Below, in pieces: positions 44,775 through 54,080 of a stretch of DNA of 64,000 nucleotides; within the stretch, counting starts at the first letter, position 1, and each line of letters opens with the position of its first letter. Position numbers and translations under genes: made by a program. The notes under the pieces were generated by a model. That model saw only the letters and a list, made by a program, of their open reading frames with translations, was not told where the DNA came from and did not search any database. Source of the DNA: Corynebacterium sp. zg-331 (lineage in GTDB: Bacteria; Actinomycetota; Actinomycetes; Mycobacteriales; Mycobacteriaceae). The stretch spans positions 1 to 64,000 of the forward strand of contig NZ_JACMYD010000003.1 in assembly GCF_014267345.1 (NCBI RefSeq). The letters are read 5' to 3'.

Positions 44775-45032
44775 ATGGATTGGCGCCACGAAGCCGTTTG
44801 CCGCGATGAGGACCCCGAGCTCTTCTTCCCCGTGGGTAACTCCGGCCCGGCCCTGGCCCAGATCGCCAAGGCCAAGCTCGTCTGCAACCGATGCCCGGTC
44901 ACCTCGCAGTGCCTGCGCTGGGCCCTGGAAACCGGCCAGGACGCCGGCGTATGGGGCGGACTCTCCGAGGATGAGCGCCGCGCGCTCAAGCGCCGTAACA
45001 ACCGCGGCCGCCGCGTGCGCATGACCGTCTAG
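44775..45032 (+). CDS. whiB1: WhiB-family iron-sulfur regulator
   Basis: An 85-residue WhiB protein with the four cluster cysteines C9, C37, C40 and C46, the GVWGG turn at residue 58 and the basic DNA-binding tail KRRNNRGRRVR. Such proteins hold a 4Fe-4S cluster, sense redox or nitric oxide and act with the sigma factor. By position next to sigH-rshA it matches mycobacterial whiB1 and corynebacterial whcE. The ATG at 44775 follows AAGGAG. The upstream frame to 44703 has no support. The long leader with hairpin suggests layered control. Confidence 0.93.
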   Translation: MDWRHEAVCRDEDPELFFPVGNSGPALAQIAKAKLVCNRCPVTSQCLRWALETGQDAGVWGGLSEDERRALKRRNNRGRRVRMTV

Positions 45033-45127
45033 GCCCGCGGAACACGGTCAATTTCCTCCCCCGCCTCACCATCACTAAAATTGACGGGGTTGTCCGCCAT
45101 ACACCGATACGACCCCAAGGAGTCATC

Positions 45128-45202
45128 ATGAGCAAGCGTGGTCGCAAGCGCAAGGATCGCCGCAAGAAGTCCGCTAATCACGGCAAGCGGCCGAACTCCT
45201 AA
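45128..45202 (+). CDS. 24-residue ribosomal protein bL37
   Basis: The frame MSKRGRKRKDRRKKSANHGK then RPNS is the tiny, highly basic protein known as bL37 in mycobacterial 50S ribosomes (AURKAIP1/COX24-like), bound in the large subunit near the peptidyl-transferase region. AAGGAG stands six bases before the ATG at 45128. It follows whiB after 95 bases on the same strand and converges on rshA. At 24 codons it is easily missed. Confidence 0.85.
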   Translation: MSKRGRKRKDRRKKSANHGKRPNS

Positions 45203-45293
45203 CGGTAGTTCTCTTACGCGCGCAAGCGGTGTCCGCCAGCCCCTCGGGGAGCTGCGCCGGGCACCGCTTTTTCGCCCCGGCACCCCGCGTGCT

Positions 45294-45566
45294 TCATCCC
45301 CGGCGCCCCTCACCGCGCACGATGCGGATCTGCGCGCTGATCCTGCTACGCAGCACCATCGGGGCGGGGGCCGAACCGCAACAACCACGCATGAGGGCAC
45401 GCATGGCCTCCTCGCGCTCCAACCGGGAAAAACACTCCGGGCAGCGGGAGAGCTGCTCGCGCAGACGCTCGCACTCCTGCGGGGTGGGCGGGGCGTCGAA
45501 AAGCGCGGCGAGCGCCTCCTCGACGGACTCGCGCTGACAGCCGCATGGTTCTTTCTCGGACATCAT
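45294..45566 (-). CDS. rshA: Anti-sigma factor of SigH (RshA-like)
   Basis: A 90-residue ZAS-type anti-sigma factor that binds SigH under reducing conditions and lets go on thiol oxidation. Cysteines are at C8, C10, C42, C45, C62 and C63. The expected zinc motif His-x3-Cys-x2-Cys reads QLSRCPEC, so the histidine is replaced by Gln38. The ATG at 45566 overlaps the sigH stop as ATGA, so the two are made together. C8/C10 or C62/C63 might take over zinc binding, but that is inference. Confidence 0.9.
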   Translation of the reverse strand: MMSEKEPCGCQRESVEEALAALFDAPPTPQECERLREQLSRCPECFSRLEREEAMRALMRGCCGSAPAPMVLRSRISAQIRIVRGEGRRG

Positions 45567-46177
45567 TTGTTCACCTTCTGCGCCTCGGTGCTGTTCTCGG
45601 GGTGGTCGAGGCCGATCCCCTGCTCCTGTGCCACTTCCTTTAACAAGCCCCGCAGCTGTTTTCTTCCGCGATGCAGACGGCTCATCACCGTGCCCAGCGG
45701 CGTGCCCATGATCTCTGCGATCTCCTTGTACGCCAACCCCTCCACGTCGGAGTAGTACACCACCATGCGGTAGTCCTCCCGCAACTCATCGAGGGCGTCG
45801 ACGATCTGCTGATTGGGCATACGCTTGAGCGCCTCCACCTCGGCGGAGAGCAGCCCCGTGGAGTCGTGCGAGGAGGTGGTGTACAGCTGGTGGTCGGTGA
45901 TCTCCTCGGTGGGCGTTTGAGCCGGCTGACGCTGCTTCTTGCGGTAGGAGTTGATGTACGTGTTGGTCATGATCCGGTACAGCCACGCCTTGAGATTGGT
46001 GCCGGGTTGGAAGCGCTCGAAGGCCTGAAAGGCCTTCATGTACGTTTCCTGCACCAGGTCCTCCGCGTCCGCAGGGTTCCGGGTCATCTTCAGCGCGCCG
46101 CCGTAGAGCTGATCCAACAGCGGGAGGGCCTCCTCTTCGAAGCGCTGGTGCAGCTCGCGCAGCTCGGCATCCGCCAT
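45563..46177 (-). CDS. sigH: ECF sigma factor SigH
   Basis: The thiol-oxidative and heat stress sigma factor, 204 residues. Region 2 reads [20 protein letters not shown], with the promoter-melting stretch [20 protein letters not shown]. Region 4 carries the helix-turn-helix [20 protein letters not shown]. Tail residues extend past region 4, as in mycobacterial SigH. The ATG at 46177 fits; GGAAAGG is rather far upstream (about 13 bases). A TACAAT that could be a -10 for a minus-strand transcript is at 46255-46260. rshA overlaps its 3' end. Confidence 0.95.
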   Translation of the reverse strand: MADAELRELHQRFEEEALPLLDQLYGGALKMTRNPADAEDLVQETYMKAFQAFERFQPGTNLKAWLYRIMTNTYINSYRKKQRQPAQTPTEEITDHQLYTTSSHDSTGLLSAEVEALKRMPNQQIVDALDELREDYRMVVYYSDVEGLAYKEIAEIMGTPLGTVMSRLHRGRKQLRGLLKEVAQEQGIGLDHPENSTEAQKVNK

Positions 46178-46264
46178 AATCAGGGTGCGGCCTTTCCTTA
46201 GAGGTCGTGGTACGGCACCGCCGCCGCGCGCGGCGACACCGAAGAACTCTGCCCATTGTAAGCA

Positions 46265-46292
46265 TTGTGCACGCCACAGCCATCTCTATGAT
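46265..46292 (+). promoter_or_regulatory. Predicted promoter of aroA, leaderless
   Basis: TTGTGC (46265) and TATGAT (46287) are 16 bases apart. The start of transcription would fall about seven bases after the -10, on the GTG start codon of aroA at 46299. Confidence 0.5.
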
Positions 46293-46298
46293 GGGAGT

Positions 46299-47591
46299 GT
46301 GCGTGATACCAACCCCTCCCCGCCCACCCCGTGGAGCGCGCCCACCGCCACCGGCCCCGTGGCCTGGACGCAGACCATTCCCGGTTCCAAGTCCATGACC
46401 AACCGGGCGCTCGTCCTCGCCGCCCTCGCCGAGGGACCCTCCACCGTGCATGGGGCGCTGCGTTCCCGTGACGCCGACCTCATGTGTGCCGCGCTGCGCG
46501 CGATGGGCACCGGCATCCACCCGGCCGAGGAGAATCCCACCACCATCCGCGTGGAGCCCGCCGCCCTGCGCGGCGCCCGAGTGGACTGCGGGCTGGCGGG
46601 CACCGTCATGCGCTTCCTGCCCCCGGTAGCGGCGCTGGCCACCGAACCGGTCTCCTTCGACGGCGATCCGCGCGCCCGGCAGCGCCCCATGCGCCCGCTG
46701 CTGGATGCGCTGCGCCACCTCGGCGTGGGCGTCGAGGGCGAGGCCCTGCCCTTCCGGGTGGACGGCCGCGGCGCCCCCGCCGGCGGCACCGTGGAGGTCG
46801 ATGCCTCCGGTTCCTCCCAGTTTGTCTCCGGGCTGCTGCTCAGCGCCCCCCGCTTTGACCGCGGTATCACCGTGATCCACCGCGGCGGCGCGCTGCCCAG
46901 CCTTCCCCACATCGACATGACCGTGGACATGCTGCGCCGGGCCGGGGTCTCGGTGGAAACCGCTCCGGGGCAATGGACGGTGCACCCCGGTCCCATCGCC
47001 GGGGGAACGTGGCAAATCGAGCCAGATCTCTCCAACGCCACCCCGTTTCTCGCCGCGGCGCTGGTCACCGGGGGCACCGTGACCATCCCCGGCTGGCCCG
47101 ACGCCACCACCCAGGCCGGGAACGCCTTCCGCGACATCGCCACCCGGATGGGCGGCGCGGTCCACCGCCGCGCCGGCGGGCTGTGCGTGACCGGCCCGGG
47201 CGGCGGCCGCCTGCGCGGCATCGACCTGGACATGGCCGCGATCGGGGAGCTCGCTCCCACCGTGGCCGCCCTGGCCGCCCTGGCCGAGGGCCCCTCCCGC
47301 CTGCGCGGCATCGCCCACCTGCGCGGCCACGAGACCGATCGGCTGGCCGCCCTGGCAGCGGAGATCAACCGGCTCGGCGGCGATTGCACCGAAACGGACG
47401 ACGGCCTGCGCATTCGCCCCGCATCGCGGCTACGCGGCGGGGCATGGCGCGCCTACGACGATCACCGCATGGCCACCGCCGGGGCCATCATCGGGCTGCG
47501 AGTGCCGGGAGTGACGGTAGACGACGTGGCCACCACCGCCAAGACGCTGCCCGGCTTCGCCGACATGTGGGAGGCGATGGTGCGTGGCTAG
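46299..47591 (+). CDS. aroA: 3-phosphoshikimate 1-carboxyvinyltransferase (EPSP synthase)
   Basis: AroA joins shikimate-3-phosphate and phosphoenolpyruvate in chorismate synthesis. The 430-residue protein has the N-terminal [20 protein letters not shown] near residue 27, the PEP-loop region [12 protein letters not shown] near residue 100, [14 protein letters not shown] and the C-terminal [17 protein letters not shown] near residue 385. I choose the GTG at 46299 because a promoter -10 lies only six bases upstream and no proper ribosome site is seen, as in leaderless genes. rsgA overlaps its 3' end by eight bases. Confidence 0.95.
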   Translation: MRDTNPSPPTPWSAPTATGPVAWTQTIPGSKSMTNRALVLAALAEGPSTVHGALRSRDADLMCAALRAMGTGIHPAEENPTTIRVEPAALRGARVDCGLAGTVMRFLPPVAALATEPVSFDGDPRARQRPMRPLLDALRHLGVGVEGEALPFRVDGRGAPAGGTVEVDASGSSQFVSGLLLSAPRFDRGITVIHRGGALPSLPHIDMTVDMLRRAGVSVETAPGQWTVHPGPIAGGTWQIEPDLSNATPFLAAALVTGGTVTIPGWPDATTQAGNAFRDIATRMGGAVHRRAGGLCVTGPGGGRLRGIDLDMAAIGELAPTVAALAALAEGPSRLRGIAHLRGHETDRLAALAAEINRLGGDCTETDDGLRIRPASRLRGGAWRAYDDHRMATAGAIIGLRVPGVTVDDVATTAKTLPGFADMWEAMVRG

Positions 47592-48579
47592 GCGTCGTTA
47601 CGACGAATCCGATGTGCGCGTGCGCCCCGGCAAGGGATCGCGCCCGCGCACCAAGAACCGCCCCGCCCACCGCGACGCCCTCTTCGGCATGGTGGTGACC
47701 AAGGATCGCGGCCGGTGGGGGGTGATCCTCGACGGCGCCCGGCAGCCAGTGGTGTGCATGCGGGCCCGGGAGCTGGGTCGCACCCCCATCGAGGTGGGCG
47801 ACCGCGTGGGCGTGGTGGGCGATACCAGCGGGGCCCTTGGCAGCCTGGCACGCATCGTCCGGCTCGCCGAGCGCTCCTCGGTGCTGCGGCGCACCGCCGA
47901 CGACACCGACCCCTACGAGCGCATCGTGGTCGCCAACGCCGAGCTGCTGCTCATCGTGTGCGCCGTGGCCGACCCCCCGCCGCGCGCGGGCTTCGTGGAG
48001 CGCAGCCTCATCGCCGCCTTCGTCGGCGGGCTGCGCCCGGTGCTGTGCCTTACCAAGACCGATCTGGCGGATCATCGCGCCTTCGCCGCGGAGTTCGCCG
48101 ACCTCCAGGTTCCGGTGCTCACCTGCGGGATCGACGACCCCCTCGACGACCTCCTGGCCGCCCTCGGCGGCCGCACCAGCGCCGTCATCGGGCACTCCGG
48201 GGTGGGCAAATCCACCCTGGTCAATCGCCTGGTGCCACGCGCCGCCCGCGCCACCGGGGCAGTCTCCGAGGTGGGCAAGGGGCGCCACACCTCCACCCAG
48301 TCGGTGGCCCTGCGGCTGCCCGGTCACGACGGCGGCTGGATCATCGACACCCCCGGCATCCGCTCCTTCGGCCTCGCCCACGTGGAGCCCGACGCGGTGG
48401 TGGGCGTCTTTGACGACCTCGCGCGGGTGGCCCAAGACTGCCCCCGCGGCTGCACTCATCTGGGCCCGCCGTCCGATCCCGAGTGCGCCCTCGACGGCCT
48501 CGACGGGGCCAGCGCGCGGCGCGCCCGGGCGGTGCGCTCGCTGCTCGCCGCGCTGCGCACCAACGTGGACTGGGATTAA
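47584..48579 (+). CDS. rsgA: Ribosome small-subunit GTPase RsgA
   Basis: A circularly permuted GTPase that checks 30S maturation. The 331-residue protein starts GTG ([15 protein letters not shown]). It has an OB-like domain to about residue 110, then the permuted order: G4 LTKTDLAD near residue 157, G1 [14 protein letters not shown] near 203, and G3 [10 protein letters not shown] near 255. A C-terminal zinc knuckle [17 protein letters not shown] follows near residue 282. It overlaps aroA by eight bases and converges on the DUF6912 gene. Confidence 0.93.
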   Translation: MARRRYDESDVRVRPGKGSRPRTKNRPAHRDALFGMVVTKDRGRWGVILDGARQPVVCMRARELGRTPIEVGDRVGVVGDTSGALGSLARIVRLAERSSVLRRTADDTDPYERIVVANAELLLIVCAVADPPPRAGFVERSLIAAFVGGLRPVLCLTKTDLADHRAFAAEFADLQVPVLTCGIDDPLDDLLAALGGRTSAVIGHSGVGKSTLVNRLVPRAARATGAVSEVGKGRHTSTQSVALRLPGHDGGWIIDTPGIRSFGLAHVEPDAVVGVFDDLARVAQDCPRGCTHLGPPSDPECALDGLDGASARRARAVRSLLAALRTNVDWD

Positions 48580-49082
48580 AGCAGCTCCACCAGGACGGGC
48601 AGCTCGCTGGGATCGTACCAGGCTAGGAAGTTATCCAGGGCATCGCCCACAATCAGCCCGGCGTCCTCATCGCCCAGGTCGGCGGCGTCGATGGCCGCGA
48701 TGGCCCTGGCCGTGGCCCCCTCGGACTCCGGGACGTCCACGTGCATCGCTGCCACGTCCACCAGGTTGATCTGCGGCGGGTTCAGCCGCACCACCGATTC
48801 CCCGTTCTCCGGGCTCGGCGTCACGTGGCCCTCCGGCACATCGGCGGAGATCACCACGCGGCGGTGGGGAAACTCCTCCTCATCCCCCACCGCCAGCAGG
48901 CGCAGGGAGGCCTCCGCCGCGTCCTGGAAAGCCGCGTGCGCGATCTCCTCCTCGTCCCCCTGCTCGTAAAAGGCCCGCAACGCCGGCGTCACCGCGAAGG
49001 CCCAGCCCGAGCGCGCGGTGACCACCCGGGACTCGTTGAGACCGCGCAGGGTACTCACCGTGGCGGGGATATACACGCGCAT
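48576..49082 (-). CDS. DUF6912 family protein
   Basis: A 168-residue acidic cytosolic protein of the actinobacterial DUF6912 type, starting MRVYIPATVSTLRGLNESR. Other family-like parts are ARSGWAFAVTPALRAFY and PHRRVVISADVPE. It ends [16 protein letters not shown]. Function unknown. The ATG at 49082 is four bases after the HAD gene's stop, so they are in one transcript; the extra upstream codons only re-read the HAD gene. It converges on rsgA with overlapping stops. Confidence 0.8.
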   Translation of the reverse strand: MRVYIPATVSTLRGLNESRVVTARSGWAFAVTPALRAFYEQGDEEEIAHAAFQDAAEASLRLLAVGDEEEFPHRRVVISADVPEGHVTPSPENGESVVRLNPPQINLVDVAAMHVDVPESEGATARAIAAIDAADLGDEDAGLIVGDALDNFLAWYDPSELPVLVELL

Positions 49083-49086
49083 GGAC

Positions 49087-49497
49087 CTAAAACTCCCCCT
49101 CGATGTCGAAGAGACCCACGATCTCCACCACCGTGCGATCGAAGGACTGATACAGCACCCCCACCAGGCCCGCCTCCACGGCGGCGCGGACATGAACGAT
49201 GGAATCGTCGATGAGCACGCAATCGCGCATGGGGAGCTCCAGGGTGTCTGCGGCGATGCTCAGCGCGCGCTCGTCGGGCTTTTCCGCCCCGATCTCCCCG
49301 GAAAGCAAGACCGCATCCACGATCCCGCGATACTCCCACTCCCGAATCGGCTCCGCGCCGGGGCCGCCGGGATCGTTGGATAAAATGGCCGTGGCCACGC
49401 CGTTCTTCTTAGCCGCCGCAAAGAGATTGCGCCAGCGGCGCTGATCCTCCTCCGAGCCGTCGAGCACGCCCGCGTAATCAACGATGAGTCCTCGCAC
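49087..49497 (-). CDS. HAD-superfamily hydrolase
   Basis: A short, 136-residue HAD hydrolase without a large cap. Motif I is LIVDYAGVLDG (nucleophile Asp7, with Ala in place of the usual second Asp, as in the FDFGGV-type group). Motif II is ILSNDPGG, motif III has Lys in GAEKPDERAL and motif IV is CVLIDDSI. The substrate is unknown. The ATG at 49497 is clear. It leads the two-gene unit with DUF6912, and the divergent gene at 49595 is 97 bases away. Confidence 0.85.
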   Translation of the reverse strand: MRGLIVDYAGVLDGSEEDQRRWRNLFAAAKKNGVATAILSNDPGGPGAEPIREWEYRGIVDAVLLSGEIGAEKPDERALSIAADTLELPMRDCVLIDDSIVHVRAAVEAGLVGVLYQSFDRTVVEIVGLFDIEGEF

Positions 49498-49594
49498 GCC
49501 GTTTCCCTTCTATCGGTATCACTTTCGTGCCACAATGATACCCAGCCCCGCCCGTGCCTGTCCCGCGCCCTCGACCAAGAAGGCCGGTGCACCC

Positions 49595-49987
49595 ATGCTC
49601 ATCCCCATTCCCGGATACAGCCACCTGAAGATCTACGCGCCCGAACAGCAGCCGCGCGCCACCCCGACCCCACCACCGCCCTTCCTGCCCGACGATCTCG
49701 GGGCGCCGCCGCCGCTGCGCGCCCACGTCCTGGTGCTCCTGGAAGTGCTCTGCGGGCAGCGTCCACCGCGCCAGCTCACCCCGAACGTCTATGCCCCCGG
49801 GGTCATCGCCCGAGCCCGCGCACGGCGCCGGGCGCCGCAGGCCGTGCGGCTGCGCTCCCTCCACCTGCGGGAGCACGACCGCGGCAATCCCGAGTTCTAC
49901 GGCACCTGCGAGGTCGGCGGGCGGCGCTATGGCTTTGCCGGCTGGCTGCGCCGGGGGCGCATCGCCGAGTTCCGGGTGTTGCGCTAA
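49595..49987 (+). CDS. Rv3235-like conserved protein
   Basis: A 130-residue, proline- and arginine-rich protein resembling the Rv3235 type found upstream of secA in actinobacteria. A proline run (TPTPPPPFLPDDLGAPPPL) sits near residue 25. The C-terminal half, LHLREHDRGNPEFYGTCEVG then RRYGFAGWLRRGR, is the conserved part. The function is unknown. I use the ATG at 49595 (MLIPIPGYSHLKIY), which begins the protein-like region. An ATG at 49535 would add 20 residues. It converges on secA after 12 bases. Confidence 0.7.
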   Translation: MLIPIPGYSHLKIYAPEQQPRATPTPPPPFLPDDLGAPPPLRAHVLVLLEVLCGQRPPRQLTPNVYAPGVIARARARRRAPQAVRLRSLHLREHDRGNPEFYGTCEVGGRRYGFAGWLRRGRIAEFRVLR

Positions 49988-49999
49988 ATCGCTCCCGGT

Positions 50000-52552
50000 T
50001 TAGGCCTGCGCCTCCGGCTCCCGCGCCGCCTCCTGGCTCTCCAGGAACTGCTTGCGCAGCATGAACAGCTGGCGCACGGTCTCCTCCTTGATGGCGTCGT
50101 TCATGGCCTGGAACATCTCGCCGCCCTCCTTCTGGTACTCCACCAGGGGGTCGCGCTGGGCCATGGCGCGCAGGCCGATGCCCTCCTTGAGGTAATCCAT
50201 CTCGTAGAGGTGCTCGCGCCACTTCTGGTCAATCACCGGCAGGATCACCATGCGCTCCAGCTCGCGCATCTGGTTATCCCCGCCCACCTCGGCCACCTTG
50301 GCCTCCAGGTCGGCGTACTGGGCGTGGGCATCGGCGCACAGGGCCTCGCGCAGCTGTTCGGCGGTCAACTCCCCCGCGGAACCATAATCGGTGCCCTGCA
50401 CCAGCTCCTCGGCGGAGACCGTGGGCCCGTAGAGGGCATCCAGGGCATGCCACAGGGCCGTGAGATCCCAGTCCTCCACGTACCCCTGGGCGGTGGCCCC
50501 GTCCACGTAGGCCCCGATCGTCTCATCGATCATCGCCTGGATGTGCTCGCTGATATCCGTGGACTCCAGGATGTCGTGGCGCTCGCGGTAGATCACCTTG
50601 CGCTGCTCGTTGAGCACCTCATCGTACTTGAGCACGTTCTTGCGCATCTCGAAGTTCTGGTTCTCCACCTGCGCCTGGGCACCCTTAATAGAGTTGGTCA
50701 CCATCTTGGCCTCGATGGGCACGTCGTCGGGCACGTTGAGGCGATTCATCATGTTCTCCATCGTCTGCCCGACGAAGCGCACCATGAGCTCATCGCGCAT
50801 CGAGAGATAAAAGCGCGTCTCGCCCGGATCGCCCTGGCGGCCGGAGCGACCGCGCAGCTGGTTATCAATGCGGCGGGACTCGTGGCGCTCGGTGCCCAGA
50901 ACGTAGAGCCCCCCGGCCTCGCGCACGGCATCGCCGAGTTCCTGGGAACGCTCCTTGACCTTGGGCAGTTCGCGCTCCCAGGCCTCCTGATACTCCTCCT
51001 CGTTGTCCACCGGATCCAGGCCGCGCTCGCGCAGCTGAATATCCAGCAGGATATCGGGGTTACCGCCGAGCACGATATCCGTGCCGCGGCCGGCCATATT
51101 CGTCGCCACCGTCACCGCGCCGGGCAGGCCCGCCTGGGCCACGATCTCCGCCTCTTTCTCGTGGTGCTTGGCGTTGAGCACGTTGTGCTTGATGCCCTTG
51201 GCCTGGAGCAACTGGGAAAGATACTCGGAGCGCTCCACCGAGGTGGTGCCCACCAACACCGGCTGGCCCGCGGCCTGGCGCTGCCCGATATCCTCCGCCA
51301 CGGCGGCGAACTTGGCCTCCTGGGTCTTGTAGATGCGATCCGAGTGATCCACGCGGGCATTCTCGCGGTTGGTGGGGATGGGCACCACGTTGAGCTTGTA
51401 GATCTGGTTGAGCTCCGCGGCCTCCGTCTCGGCGGTACCCGTCATCCCCGCCAGCTTCTCGTAGAGGCGGAAGTAGTTCTGCAGGGTCACCGTGGCCAGG
51501 GTCTGGTTCTCGTTTTTGATCTCCACCCCTTCCTTGGCCTCGATGGCCTGATGCATACCCTCGTTATAGCGCCGCCCGCCCAGCACGCGGCCGGTGAAGG
51601 AGTCCACGATGAGGATCTCTCCACCGCGCACGATGTAATCCTTATCGCGCTCGAAGAGCTCCTTGGCCTTGATGGCATTGTTGAGATAGCTCACCAGCTG
51701 GGAGTGCTCGGGGGCATAGAGGTTATCGATCCCCAGCTGATCCTCCACGAACTCCACGCCCTCTTCCAGCACGCCCACGGTGCGCTTGCGGTGATCCACC
51801 TCGTAGTGAATGCCCTCGCGCATGCGCGGGGTGAGCTGCGCAAAGACGTTAAAGTACTGGGAGGTGCCGGTGACGGGGCCGGAAATAATCAACGGGGTGC
51901 GGGCCTCATCGATGAGGATGGAGTCCACCTCGTCCACGATGGCGTAATGGTGCTCACGCTGCACCACCTCGTCGAGGGAGCGCACCATGTTATCGCGCAG
52001 GTAGTCGAAGCCGAATTCGTTGTTCGTGCCGTAGGTGATGTCCGCAGCGTAGGCCTGACGACGCTCCTCCGGACGCATCTCGGAGAGGATCACGCCCACC
52101 TCCAGGCCCAGGAAGCGGTGCACGCGGCCCATCCACTCGGCGTCACGCTTGGCAAGGTAATCGTTCACCGTGACCACATGCACTCCCTTGCCCGCAAGCG
52201 CGTTGAGGTAGGCCGGAAGCACGCAGGTCAGCGTCTTTCCCTCGCCCGTGCGCATCTCGGCCACGTTGCCAAAGTGCAGGGCGGTACCGCCCATAATCTG
52301 CACGCGGAAGTGCTTCTGCCCCAGCACCCGCCAGGAGGCCTCGCGCGCCACGGCAAAGGCGTCGAGCAGAATATCGTCCAGGCTTGCCCCCTCGTTCAGG
52401 CGATCCCGGAACTCGACGGTCTTTGCCTTGAGTTCCTCGTCGCTGAGGGCGCCGTACGTGTCCTCCAGGGCAATAACGTCATCGGCGATCTTCGCCAGAC
52501 GCTTCACGGTGCGGCCTTCACCGGCGCGGAGCAACTTCGACAGTCCTAGCAC
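50000..52552 (-). CDS. secA: Preprotein translocase ATPase SecA1
   Basis: SecA1 drives protein export through SecYEG. The 850-residue protein has Walker [18 protein letters not shown] near residue 103, the motif [17 protein letters not shown] near 205, the DEAD-like arms, and helicase motifs [13 protein letters not shown] near 490 and [12 protein letters not shown] near 568. The C-terminus ends [19 protein letters not shown] with no cysteine zinc finger, as in other actinobacterial SecA1. The GTG at 52552 begins [14 protein letters not shown] 132-base gap with a hairpin separates it from hpf. Confidence 0.97.
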   Translation of the reverse strand: MLGLSKLLRAGEGRTVKRLAKIADDVIALEDTYGALSDEELKAKTVEFRDRLNEGASLDDILLDAFAVAREASWRVLGQKHFRVQIMGGTALHFGNVAEMRTGEGKTLTCVLPAYLNALAGKGVHVVTVNDYLAKRDAEWMGRVHRFLGLEVGVILSEMRPEERRQAYAADITYGTNNEFGFDYLRDNMVRSLDEVVQREHHYAIVDEVDSILIDEARTPLIISGPVTGTSQYFNVFAQLTPRMREGIHYEVDHRKRTVGVLEEGVEFVEDQLGIDNLYAPEHSQLVSYLNNAIKAKELFERDKDYIVRGGEILIVDSFTGRVLGGRRYNEGMHQAIEAKEGVEIKNENQTLATVTLQNYFRLYEKLAGMTGTAETEAAELNQIYKLNVVPIPTNRENARVDHSDRIYKTQEAKFAAVAEDIGQRQAAGQPVLVGTTSVERSEYLSQLLQAKGIKHNVLNAKHHEKEAEIVAQAGLPGAVTVATNMAGRGTDIVLGGNPDILLDIQLRERGLDPVDNEEEYQEAWERELPKVKERSQELGDAVREAGGLYVLGTERHESRRIDNQLRGRSGRQGDPGETRFYLSMRDELMVRFVGQTMENMMNRLNVPDDVPIEAKMVTNSIKGAQAQVENQNFEMRKNVLKYDEVLNEQRKVIYRERHDILESTDISEHIQAMIDETIGAYVDGATAQGYVEDWDLTALWHALDALYGPTVSAEELVQGTDYGSAGELTAEQLREALCADAHAQYADLEAKVAEVGGDNQMRELERMVILPVIDQKWREHLYEMDYLKEGIGLRAMAQRDPLVEYQKEGGEMFQAMNDAIKEETVRQLFMLRKQFLESQEAAREPEAQA

Positions 52553-52634
52553 TTCCCACGGTCCTTACTCTGATGAGGGCGGTTGACAGATAAATATCCT
52601 CCGACAGTCTACGCGGGAGACCCCCATACGCGTA

Positions 52635-52668
52635 ACACCGCCGCCGACCACTCGGCCGGCGGCGGTGT
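52635..52668 (-). terminator. GC-rich hairpin after hpf
   Basis: ACACCGCCGCCG and CGGCGGCGGTGT form a perfect 12-bp stem around a ten-base loop, directly after the hpf stop. There is no T-run, so it may end transcription poorly or protect the 3' end. Confidence 0.6.
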
Positions 52669-52684
52669 CGGTACGGCTCGGCGC

Positions 52685-53356
52685 CTAATCCTGCTCGTCC
52701 TGGGTGAGCGAGATCAGACCGTAATCGAAGGCGTGACGGCGATAGACCACCGAGGGGCGGCCGGTCTCCTCATCGACGAAGAGATAGAAGTCGTGGCCCA
52801 CCAGCTCCATCTCCGAGAGCGCGTCGTCCACCGACATCGGCGTGGCCGGGTGCTCCTTGGTGCGCACCACCTGCCCCGGCAGCACCTCATCCACGGAATC
52901 GGCGTAGGGATCCACGTCGAAGCGCCGCTGCTCCTGCTTGGCCTTGTCCGCCTCGGCCACCAGATCCGCGGCCACCTCCCCCACGCCCTTGGGAGCGCGG
53001 TGACCGGAGCGGGAGATGGAACGACGCGCCTTCACCTTGCGCAGAGAGCGCTGCATCCTGGCGATGGCGGTCTCTAAGGCAGCGTAGAAGCTATCTTCCT
53101 TGGCCTCCGCGCGGGCGAGGTGCCCCTTGCCGGAGGCGGTGATCTGAATGCGGTCACTCTGAGCCTCCCGGCGCGGATTGGGCTCGTGCTGCAATTCCAC
53201 GTGGAACGAGGTGAGCGTGGGGTCCAGCTTTTCTATCTTGGCGAGCTTGGCGTGCACCCGCTCGGCGAAGTGTTCGGGAACCTCCACGTTGCGCCCGGTG
53301 ATGGAAACCTGCGCTTCCGGGCTCAGGGATTCGTGGCCATGAACGGCAGTGGACAT
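52685..53356 (-). CDS. hpf: Ribosome hibernation promoting factor, long form
   Basis: Long HPF pairs 70S ribosomes into inactive 100S dimers in stationary phase. The 223-residue protein has the N-terminal S30AE domain (VSITGRNVEVPEHFAERVH to about residue 120), a charged linker and the C-terminal dimerisation domain (DALSEMELVGHDFYLFVDEE then RPSVVYRRHAFDYGLI). The ATG at 53356 follows GGGAGG. It stands alone on the minus strand upstream of secA, the usual actinobacterial position. Confidence 0.93.
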   Translation of the reverse strand: MSTAVHGHESLSPEAQVSITGRNVEVPEHFAERVHAKLAKIEKLDPTLTSFHVELQHEPNPRREAQSDRIQITASGKGHLARAEAKEDSFYAALETAIARMQRSLRKVKARRSISRSGHRAPKGVGEVAADLVAEADKAKQEQRRFDVDPYADSVDEVLPGQVVRTKEHPATPMSVDDALSEMELVGHDFYLFVDEETGRPSVVYRRHAFDYGLISLTQDEQD

Positions 53357-53472
53357 CTTCTTAACCTCCCTAGAAGTAGGTGGTGGACGTCATGTGTCCA
53401 CCACTCATGATACCCGGATCCGGGGCGAGGCGGGGGTATTCTTTCTTGCCATGCCCGGGGCCAGCGCGCCCC

Positions 53473-54078
53473 TTAGGCGTGCGCCCACGTCACGGCCCCC
53501 GTCACCGCCACGCCCTCGGCCAGCAGCCGGGCCGCCGCGGCGCGCAAGGTGGCGCCGGTGGTCACGACGTCATCGACGAGCACCACCGGGGACAGCAGCG
53601 GGCCGAGTACCCGCACCGCACCGCTGACGTTGCGGCGTCGCTGCACGGCGGTCAGTCCCACGGAATCGCGCACCCCGGCCCGATAACGCAGCACGCCGCG
53701 GGCCAGGGGTATCCCGGCGGCCCGGCAACAGGCGGCCACGTGATCCCCGCCGCGCAGTCGGGCCGCGCGCGCCCTGACGGGCGCGGGCAACACCACGGCC
53801 TCCTCCGGCAGCTCGCCGCGGGCGCGCAGGTGCTCGAGGGCGGCCGCCAGCGCCGCCCCCACATACCCGCGCACCGCCCGGTTGCCGCGCTCCTTGAGCT
53901 CAAGGATCACCCGCTGGCGCGCCCCACCGTAGGGGCCCATCGACCACACCGGCACCAGCGGATCGAGGGAGGTGGTCACCCGCTGCGGCGGACTCGCCCA
54001 CGCCAACCGGCACCGGGCGCACAGTACCTCCCCGGCCAGCCCGCAACCGGCACAGCGGCGCGGCAACACGAGCTCCAC
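53473..54078 (-). CDS. ComF-family phosphoribosyltransferase-like protein
   Basis: A 201-residue ComF/GntX-like protein. The N-terminal zinc ribbon CAGCGLAGEVLCARC (two CxxC pairs, residues 9-23) is followed by a type I PRTase fold with the PRPP loop VVLVDDVVTTGATLRAA near residue 168. In other bacteria ComF acts in DNA uptake; here no competence genes are near, and the role is unproven. It begins at 54078, two bases after the lpqB stop, so it is the tail of the mtrA-mtrB-lpqB operon. Confidence 0.88.
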   Translation of the reverse strand: MELVLPRRCAGCGLAGEVLCARCRLAWASPPQRVTTSLDPLVPVWSMGPYGGARQRVILELKERGNRAVRGYVGAALAAALEHLRARGELPEEAVVLPAPVRARAARLRGGDHVAACCRAAGIPLARGVLRYRAGVRDSVGLTAVQRRRNVSGAVRVLGPLLSPVVLVDDVVTTGATLRAAAARLLAEGVAVTGAVTWAHA

Positions 54079-54080
54079 GG

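Noticed and set aside
50210..52549. A 779-codon plus-strand open frame
   Set aside because: Antisense to secA.
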